DNA from: an uncultured Nitrosopumilaceae archaeon
GTDB taxonomy: Archaea; Thermoproteota; Nitrososphaeria; Nitrososphaerales; Nitrosopumilaceae
Assembly: GCA_937875805.1 (NCBI GenBank)
Contig: CALFHG010000086.1
Location: forward strand, 1-5,669
Length of the DNA stretch: 5,669 bases
Direction of reading: 5' to 3'
A program made the translations under genes and the position numbers. This document shows positions 1 to 4,301 of the stretch, piece after piece (position 1 is the first letter of the stretch; each line of letters begins with the position of its first letter). A model generated the notes under the pieces. It saw nothing but the letters and a program-made list of their open reading frames with translations. It did no database searches and was not told the origin of the DNA.

Positions 1-1
1 C

Positions 2-286
2 ATTGCAGATATTGTAAACGCAACTAGGAATCCAAAAGATTATGATCTAGATTTGGAAAATATGATTGAGTTTGGTGCATCACCAAGAGCTTCAATTTGG
101 TTAATGAGAACTGCAAAAGCAAATGCATTACTAAATGGAAGAGGTTTCATAATTCCTGAGGATGTAAAAGAAGTTGCACATGAAGTTTTACGTCATAGAA
201 TAATTCTGACCTTTGAAGCTGAAGCAAATGGAATCAATCCAGATAAAGTGATTGACTTTGTTTTAGAGAAGATTAGTCCCCCTTAG
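2..286 (+). CDS. MoxR-family AAA+ ATPase, C-terminal part (5' end outside window)
   Basis: The frame is open from the window edge, so this is the last 94 residues of a protein that normally has about 310-330. It covers the end of the AAA+ module and the helical lid. The fragment opens with IADIVNATRNP, typical of the MoxR lid. GASPRAS follows at fragment residues 25-31, where SPR carries the sensor-2 arginine. Next come a GRGFIIPEDVKEVA stretch and VLRHRIIL...EAEANG near the C-terminus, all hallmarks of MoxR. Walker A and B lie upstream and cannot be checked. An internal TTG at 53 could be read as a start, but conserved family sequence continues upstream of it, so it is not the real one. The next gene starts 2 nt after the stop, so they are cotranscribed. 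MoxR ATPases are thought to remodel VWA-domain partners in the cytoplasm or at the membrane, and two such partners follow directly. Confidence 0.93.
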   Translation: MADIVNATRNPKDYDLDLENMIEFGASPRASIWLMRTAKANALLNGRGFIIPEDVKEVAHEVLRHRIILTFEAEANGINPDKVIDFVLEKISPP

Positions 287-288
287 AA

Positions 289-1167
289 ATGAATCAACTT
301 TCTGAATTACTGAAACAGGTCAAAAACCTCGAGATAAAGACCAAGAATCTAGTTGAAGGCATGGAATCTGGTGCCTATAGATCTAGATTTAGAGGTGGAG
401 GAATAGAATTTTCTGAAGTTCGTGAGTATGCTGCAGGCGATGATGCAAGAAGAATTGATTGGAATGTTTCAGCCAGATACAATGATCTTTTTGTCAAAGA
501 ATTTGTTGAAGAAAAAGAACTCAATGTTTTTGTCGTAATTGATATGTCAGCATCTAATGATTTTGGTTACATTAAAAGTAAAAAGGAACTAGGTTTTGAG
601 GTAGCAGCTTCATTAATGTTTTCAGCATTAAAAAATAATGACAGGGTTGGAATGGGTCTTTTTACAGATTCACTTGAAAAATTTGTTCCAGCTAAAAAAG
701 GAAAAAAACACATGATGAAAATTCTTAAAGAATTATTAGATTATCAAACAAAGAGTACACACACTGATATTTTTAAATCACTTTCTGAATTACAGAAAAA
801 TCTAAAAAAAAGGAGCGTAGTTTTTATTGTTTCAGATTTTATTTCAGATTCTTTTGTAAAGCCATTGAAATTATTAAAAAATAAACATCAAATTGTTCTT
901 ATCAACATTTCAGATATTCGTGAAACAGAAATTCCTGAAATAGGTCATGTATATTTAGAAGATGCAGAATCAGGAGAACAAATTCTTGTAAACACTTCAG
1001 ATAAGAAATTTCAAAAAGAATATTCTAATTTAATCAAAGAAACAAGAAAACAAAATGAATTTGAAATGAGAAAAATTGGAATTGATTTTCTAAGTCTTTC
1101 AAATGAGGAATCATTTGATATTACATTTAATCTATATATCAGAAATAAAAAGAGAGGCAGAAACTAA
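289..1167 (+). CDS. DUF58 family protein (VWA-like fold), MoxR partner
   Basis: A 292-residue protein, complete, and of the short soluble DUF58 type with no N-terminal membrane helices. The DUF58 signature is clear: GIEFSEVREYAAGDD at residues 38-52, RRIDWNVSAR at 54-63, then LFVKEFVEEKE. A von Willebrand A-like core follows. It has an intact DxSxS metal-site motif (DMSAS, residues 85-89), a T-D pair at 159-160 in the usual second MIDAS position, and the strand VVFIVSDF with D183 in the third. A metal-binding site therefore appears possible, although the family's biochemical role is unproven. The ATG lies 2 nt after the MoxR stop with no obvious Shine-Dalgarno, suggesting translational coupling. 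Its 3' end overlaps the next gene by one base (TAATG). Family knowledge places DUF58 proteins beside MoxR, acting with it on protein or cofactor assembly. The substrate here is unknown. Confidence 0.93.
   Translation: MNQLSELLKQVKNLEIKTKNLVEGMESGAYRSRFRGGGIEFSEVREYAAGDDARRIDWNVSARYNDLFVKEFVEEKELNVFVVIDMSASNDFGYIKSKKELGFEVAASLMFSALKNNDRVGMGLFTDSLEKFVPAKKGKKHMMKILKELLDYQTKSTHTDIFKSLSELQKNLKKRSVVFIVSDFISDSFVKPLKLLKNKHQIVLINISDIRETEIPEIGHVYLEDAESGEQILVNTSDKKFQKEYSNLIKETRKQNEFEMRKIGIDFLSLSNEESFDITFNLYIRNKKRGRN
1154..1157 (+). promoter_or_regulatory. Ribosome binding site for the VWA gene
   Basis: GAGG lies 9 nt before the ATG at 1167, within the last codons of the DUF58 gene. It fits the anti-Shine-Dalgarno of archaeal 16S rRNA and supports the start that shares its A with the upstream TAA. 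Confidence 0.5.
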
Positions 1168-2117
1168 TGCAGATTGAGTTTGAATTTCTTTATGCATTAC
1201 TATTGCTTTTAGTAATTCCTGGACTGTATATTTTGTATTCAAAATATAACTCTGAGAAAAAAGAATCAATTCTAAAATTTAGTTCATTGAAAATTGTAAA
1301 AAAATCAATTATGGGGAAAAACTTCCTAAGAAAACATTTACCATTTGTATTGATGATTGGGATCCTAGGATTGACAATAATTGGATTGGCAAATCCTCAG
1401 ATTCCAACACTGTCAGTTGAAAAAAGCATCAATTTGAGTATAGTTTTAGATGGCTCAGAGAGCATGGCAGCCTCAGATTATACACCTACACGCCTAGATG
1501 CTGCAAAAGGTGCAATTAGTAATTTAGTAACAAAAATTGGTTCACAAAACAATGTAGGAGTTGTTTTGTTTGAATCTGGAGCTACTACAATTTCCTATCT
1601 TTCACCTGACAAAGAAAAAACTGTAAATGCAATATCGTCAATTGAACAAGGTCAAGGAGCTACTGCAATAGGGGATGGATTGGCATTAGGAATTGATATG
1701 GCATCATCAATTCCTGACAAAAAAGGTGTTGTGATTTTACTTAGTGATGGAGTTCATAATTCAGGATTAGTTACACCTGATGAAGCAATAGATTATGCAA
1801 AAATTAACCGCATTCAAATTCATACAATTGGTTTGGGTTCAGTTGAACCAGTTTATCTAAGAGATGATATCTATGGAGAACCACAATATGCCGAATTAGA
1901 TGAAAACACACTTGTTACAATTGCTCAAGAGACAGGTGGAAATTACTACAAATCACTTGATGAACAAACACTCAATGAAATATTTTTCACTCTAAGTTCT
2001 AATCTCGAATATGAAATGGAATACTCGACCATTAGAGATTGGTTTGTAGCTGCTTCTATAGGATTGTTATTAATTGATGTTTATGTTATTTATGGTAGAT
2101 ATAGAATAGTTGCATAG
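1167..2117 (+). CDS. Membrane-anchored VWA-domain protein, BatA-like
   Basis: A 316-residue protein with the BatA/BatB layout. One hydrophobic helix lies at about residues 7-25, a basic linker follows, and a second helix sits at about 57-75. The VWA domain spans roughly 88-275, and a C-terminal membrane helix at about 292-309 ends in YGRYRIVA. All three parts of the MIDAS are visible: DGSES at 95-99, T166 in GATAIGDG, and D194 in LLSDG. The domain should therefore bind a divalent metal and engage a partner through it. The usual gene order of MoxR, DUF58 and then VWA is kept with a 1-nt overlap, so the three proteins probably form one membrane-associated system. Bacterial versions are often followed by a second VWA protein, a TPR protein and BatD. 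None is here, because an opposing gene ends 4 nt downstream. Topology is predicted by eye from hydrophobicity. Confidence 0.92.
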   Translation: MQIEFEFLYALLLLLVIPGLYILYSKYNSEKKESILKFSSLKIVKKSIMGKNFLRKHLPFVLMIGILGLTIIGLANPQIPTLSVEKSINLSIVLDGSESMAASDYTPTRLDAAKGAISNLVTKIGSQNNVGVVLFESGATTISYLSPDKEKTVNAISSIEQGQGATAIGDGLALGIDMASSIPDKKGVVILLSDGVHNSGLVTPDEAIDYAKINRIQIHTIGLGSVEPVYLRDDIYGEPQYAELDENTLVTIAQETGGNYYKSLDEQTLNEIFFTLSSNLEYEMEYSTIRDWFVAASIGLLLIDVYVIYGRYRIVA

Positions 2118-2140
2118 TTTTCTATACAATAATTATTTTT
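2118..2140 (+). terminator. Possible U-rich terminator after the MoxR-DUF58-VWA cassette
   Basis: Directly after the VWA stop there is a T4 run (2118-2121), and a T5 run (2136-2140) lies inside the 3' end of the converging gene. Archaeal intrinsic termination relies on U-tracts, so this is the likeliest stop for plus-strand transcription. The runs are short and the genome is AT-rich, so the call is weak. Confidence 0.25.
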
Positions 2141-3423
2141 CTCTCAACTAGATTCTCAATCATATTTAGAAAATCATCATCTGAAATTTTTTCTTCAGAC
2201 CACCAACCAACTGGATTTTTTACCCATGAAGGGATTTGCCATTGGGATTCTATCATAATAGTTCGTTGAGGAACATAAACAATTTGTTTTTCAAATAAAT
2301 AATTAATTCCTTCAAGAAATTCTAAATCAGAGATTTGATCAGTTAACCACCAATTTGCATTATTTCGAATCCATTCAGGAATTAAAATGATCTCAACTAG
2401 CTTACCTTCAGGCTCAAATCCTGTGATTTTTAGAGTTCCTTCAGACTGAGGTTCTACAAAAAATGCCACATGCCAGTTTCCCATATCATCAATACTTTGA
2501 ATTGAATCAACATATTCATCATTTAGAAAAACTTGAAAAGATTCATTCTCAGAATATCTAGGGAATTCTAAATTGATATAATTTTGAAATGCCCATCCTT
2601 GAATTAGACTAAATGAAAGAGTTGTTCCTTGAGAATTAAACTCAGGATACGATAATAAAATACTTGAATCATATCTTATTTTGAATGTATCATCATTTCT
2701 TGGAACATTTAAAACAATAATACTATCTTGACCGATTGCAAAACAGCTATAGTACCATACTTTGGATGCAAATTTTGGATCAGGATACATCGTAAATTCT
2801 CTAATCTCACCTGGCTTCATTTCTATTATTGGTGAAATATTCTGACCCATATCCAATGTTTCATCATCTAATCCATGAATCACTGCAAAAATTTTAAAAT
2901 TTGAAAGAGTTTGAGTGCCAGAATTAATTATTCTTCCAGTAAGATGGCCATCTTCATGAACAATTAGAGTTTCATCATAAATCACATCTATTGGAATTAC
3001 ATCTGTTTTTGTTTTCTCAAATGATATCTCTGCAGGCATTAGAATTGGAGAATCTCCTAAAATTTCAGGAAATTTAATTTTAAAGGGAATTTCAGTACCA
3101 GCAGCTAAAGGCACATGCTGAATTGTTTTAGAAAATTCTTCAGCATCACCAATTACAGAGATAGAAATTGTAGGAATTATAGCATAATCAAGATCATTTT
3201 TTACATTCCCAACAACAGTATAGATTCCATTTGAATCAAAAAATCCAACATATTCATGAGTAGGTATAAAGACTTCAGCAAATGCTAATGGAGAAATAGA
3301 GAGTATTACAAATAGCAGACCAAAAATTAATAGGATTCTCAGTCGTAAAATTCTAGAAAGAATTGAAAATGTCTTCGAATCCAGATGTTGGTTTCTCAAG
3401 TAGGCTTGGTCTATAGTCTTCAA
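2122..3423 (-). CDS. Predicted secreted/surface protein with two C-terminal W-rich repeats
   Basis: A 433-residue protein if read from the TTG at 3423; an in-frame TAA immediately precedes that codon. The only other plausible start is a TTG at 3399, because no ATG, GTG or TTG occurs between there and the hydrophobic segment. Residues 24-49 look like a signal peptide: basic RILRLR, a long hydrophobic core, then SPLAFA before E50, an AxA-type cleavage site. The mature part is beta-rich. Two stretches with a G-x-V/I-x-N pattern (about 66-90 and 160-185) recall FxLYD-like extracellular domains, by eye only. Residues 348-385 and 397-433 are two copies of a repeat beginning IPEW and IPSW. I do not recognise a specific function. 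It overlaps the upstream regulator gene by 47-71 nt, so it is probably translated from the same message. Its stop lies 4 nt from the converging VWA gene. Surface location is inferred. Confidence 0.8.
   Translation of the reverse strand: MKTIDQAYLRNQHLDSKTFSILSRILRLRILLIFGLLFVILSISPLAFAEVFIPTHEYVGFFDSNGIYTVVGNVKNDLDYAIIPTISISVIGDAEEFSKTIQHVPLAAGTEIPFKIKFPEILGDSPILMPAEISFEKTKTDVIPIDVIYDETLIVHEDGHLTGRIINSGTQTLSNFKIFAVIHGLDDETLDMGQNISPIIEMKPGEIREFTMYPDPKFASKVWYYSCFAIGQDSIIVLNVPRNDDTFKIRYDSSILLSYPEFNSQGTTLSFSLIQGWAFQNYINLEFPRYSENESFQVFLNDEYVDSIQSIDDMGNWHVAFFVEPQSEGTLKITGFEPEGKLVEIILIPEWIRNNANWWLTDQISDLEFLEGINYLFEKQIVYVPQRTIMIESQWQIPSWVKNPVGWWSEEKISDDDFLNMIENLVERKIIIV
2125..2382 (-). repeat. Two tandem W-rich repeats, C-terminal tail of the 433-residue protein
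   Basis: The first copy is encoded at 2382-2269 (residues 348-385) and the second at 2235-2125 (397-433), with an 11-residue linker. Shared positions are IPxW[IV][KR]N, WW five residues after the N, then ISD..F, a conserved L and a final I-hydrophobic pair. The conserved Trp residues W351 and W400 are 49 residues apart. The protein ends exactly at the end of the second copy. The pattern suggests a short helical hairpin packed on tryptophans. From general knowledge the repeat is frequent in thaumarchaeal exported proteins; its function is unknown. Confidence 0.85.
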
Positions 3424-3853
3424 TTAATTTATCTACAAGATCTCTTACTTTAATATGGTATCTCTTTTTGAGTTGTACAATTTTTATTTCTACTAATCCA
3501 TCCTCTACAATTTGTGAAAGATACAGTGAAACAGTTGATGGCGATTTTTTAACTTCTTTTACAAGTTGTGAAAATTCTAAACCATCTTCTTTGATTAATG
3601 CAAGTAGTAAGTCACGTGGAGTTTGTTTTCGTAAAGCTTTGATTACAATGGATTCAGCTTCAGTAATTTGTGGTGTATAAAATCTCACTTGTCGTGGTCC
3701 ACGATTAGCTTTGATAACTCCATTTTTTTCTAGTTTTCCTAAATAATGACTTAGAACTCCATTTTTTAATCCAGATGAACGCATAATTTCACGGAATTGA
3801 ATTCCAGGGTTTTGTTCTATAATTTGTTGAATTTGTGAATCTCTATCAGTCAT
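3353..3853 (-). CDS. Tandem winged-helix transcriptional regulator
   Basis: A 166-residue protein with two winged helix-turn-helix domains in a row. The first spans about residues 6-60, with a recognition helix in LKNGVLSHYLGKLEKNGVI (29-47) and a basic wing RGPRQVRFYTP. The second spans about 68-135, with SPSTVSLYLSQIVEDGLV (104-121) as its helix and the wing KIVQLKKRYHIK. This organisation matches archaeal regulators predicted to carry two HTH domains (COG3398-like, MarR/ArsR-type fold). No ligand or metal-binding domain is visible, so any signal may come from a partner. The ATG at 3853 lies inside the preceding membrane-protein gene (8-nt overlap) and has a good Shine-Dalgarno. The last 71 nt are shared with the secreted-protein gene in another frame. 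It probably controls its own operon, and a dyad at 4275-4295 is a candidate site. Target and effector are inferred. Confidence 0.88.
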   Translation of the reverse strand: MTDRDSQIQQIIEQNPGIQFREIMRSSGLKNGVLSHYLGKLEKNGVIKANRGPRQVRFYTPQITEAESIVIKALRKQTPRDLLLALIKEDGLEFSQLVKEVKKSPSTVSLYLSQIVEDGLVEIKIVQLKKRYHIKVRDLVDKLIEDYRPSLLEKPTSGFEDIFNSF

Positions 3854-4265
3854 TTCTAAACACTCCTAATGCCAATAATCCTAATGTTATAAATGTCAAT
3901 AAATGTCCTACTTCAGAAATAGACATCATATCAAAATCAAAGATAGTGGGCCATGTGGCATCAACTAACAAAACAGCTTCAGCACCAATAAAATTTGCAA
4001 ATGCTATTGCACTTAGCAAAAGTCGTTTTGTTCTTAGTCTGTAATATGCAAACCCTGCAAGAACTGTAATGAATACAGCAAGTGTTATTCCTCCAACATG
4101 TAAGAAAATATGTGCCAGATGATAACCGTGTAACAAATGTGGAACAATAATTGGCAAAGCCAAAATTGCAATTATACCAGTAACTACAATAGAAAATAGA
4201 GTTGATTTTCTCTCAAGTATAGTTTCAGCTCTAAACAAAGTGATTAAAATTACCAGATTATTCAT
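3846..4265 (-). CDS. Small four-helix membrane protein with a histidine ladder
   Basis: A 139-residue protein, mostly hydrophobic, with four predicted membrane helices at about residues 22-42, 50-73, 80-102 and 115-135. A basic YYRLRTKR loop lies between helices 2 and 3. Five histidines fall at 43, 46, 49, 52 and 56, running from the first loop into helix 2, and H121 sits at the start of helix 4. Acidic residues D102, D110 and D112 lie in the loop between helices 3 and 4. The fold and its pairing with an HTH gene recall small archaeal multi-helix membrane proteins encoded beside winged-helix regulators (the haloarchaeal DUF7521 type), but I cannot confirm homology. The ATG at 4265 has no clear Shine-Dalgarno. 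It follows the upstream stop by 36 nt, and its own TGA lies within the regulator's first codons. A metal- or haem-sensing role is possible but speculative. Confidence 0.8.
   Translation of the reverse strand: MNNLVILITLFRAETILERKSTLFSIVVTGIIAILALPIIVPHLLHGYHLAHIFLHVGGITLAVFITVLAGFAYYRLRTKRLLLSAIAFANFIGAEAVLLVDATWPTIFDFDMMSISEVGHLLTFITLGLLALGVFRND
3863..3867 (-). promoter_or_regulatory. Ribosome binding site for the winged-helix regulator
   Basis: On the minus strand AGGAG (continuing TG) lies 9 nt before the ATG at 3853, inside the 3' end of the membrane-protein gene. It is the best Shine-Dalgarno I saw at a gene start in the window. It fixes the regulator start and implies that it is translated from the upstream gene's message. 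Confidence 0.7.
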
Positions 4266-4274
4266 TTAAAGCGA

Positions 4275-4295
4275 CTGGTTCATTTCTCGAACTAG
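4275..4295. promoter_or_regulatory. Inverted repeat in the intergenic gap, candidate operator
   Basis: On the plus strand CTGGTTC (4275-4281) and GAACTAG (4289-4295) form a 7-bp inverted repeat with one G-T mismatch at the DNA level, around the 7-nt spacer ATTTCTC. The element fills most of the only sizeable gap in the minus-strand gene run, just before the four-helix membrane protein. A 21-bp dyad suits a winged-helix dimer. As RNA it would form a 7-bp hairpin with one wobble pair, so processing or attenuation is an alternative. No long T-run follows it on the minus strand, so it is not a standard terminator. Confidence 0.4.
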
Positions 4296-4301
4296 AATCG
4301 A

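Noticed and set aside
53..286. TTG at 53 as the start of a separate 77-residue gene
   Set aside because: The same frame is open to the left edge and codes for conserved MoxR lid sequence, so this is the tail of a longer gene.
804..811. Run of eight A in the DUF58 gene followed by GGAG, resembling a slippery site with an internal Shine-Dalgarno
   Set aside because: The conserved DUF58 frame continues normally after it, and A-runs encoding lysine are expected in this AT-rich genome. I saw no alternative-frame product.
3468..3680. Plus-strand open frame of 70 codons
   Set aside because: It lies antisense to the winged-helix regulator, whose protein has clear domain logic. The plus-strand translation is low-complexity and Ser/Cys-rich with no recognisable motif.
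3835..4044. Plus-strand open frame of 69 codons
   Set aside because: Antisense to the membrane-protein gene. Its content mirrors the hydrophobic codons of that gene and shows no motif or ribosome binding site.
4266..4283. Five-codon mini-frame (ATG at 4283, TAA at 4268-4266, minus strand) directly before the membrane-protein ATG, as a leader peptide
   Set aside because: Too short to judge, no ribosome binding site, and it overlaps the dyad, which explains the sequence better. Probably chance.
4275..4295. The GTTC/GAAC dyad as the T-arm of a tRNA
   Set aside because: The 7-bp stem and 7-nt loop look T-arm-like, but the loop lacks the TTC.A.. pattern and no acceptor, D or anticodon arms fit in the surrounding 36 nt.
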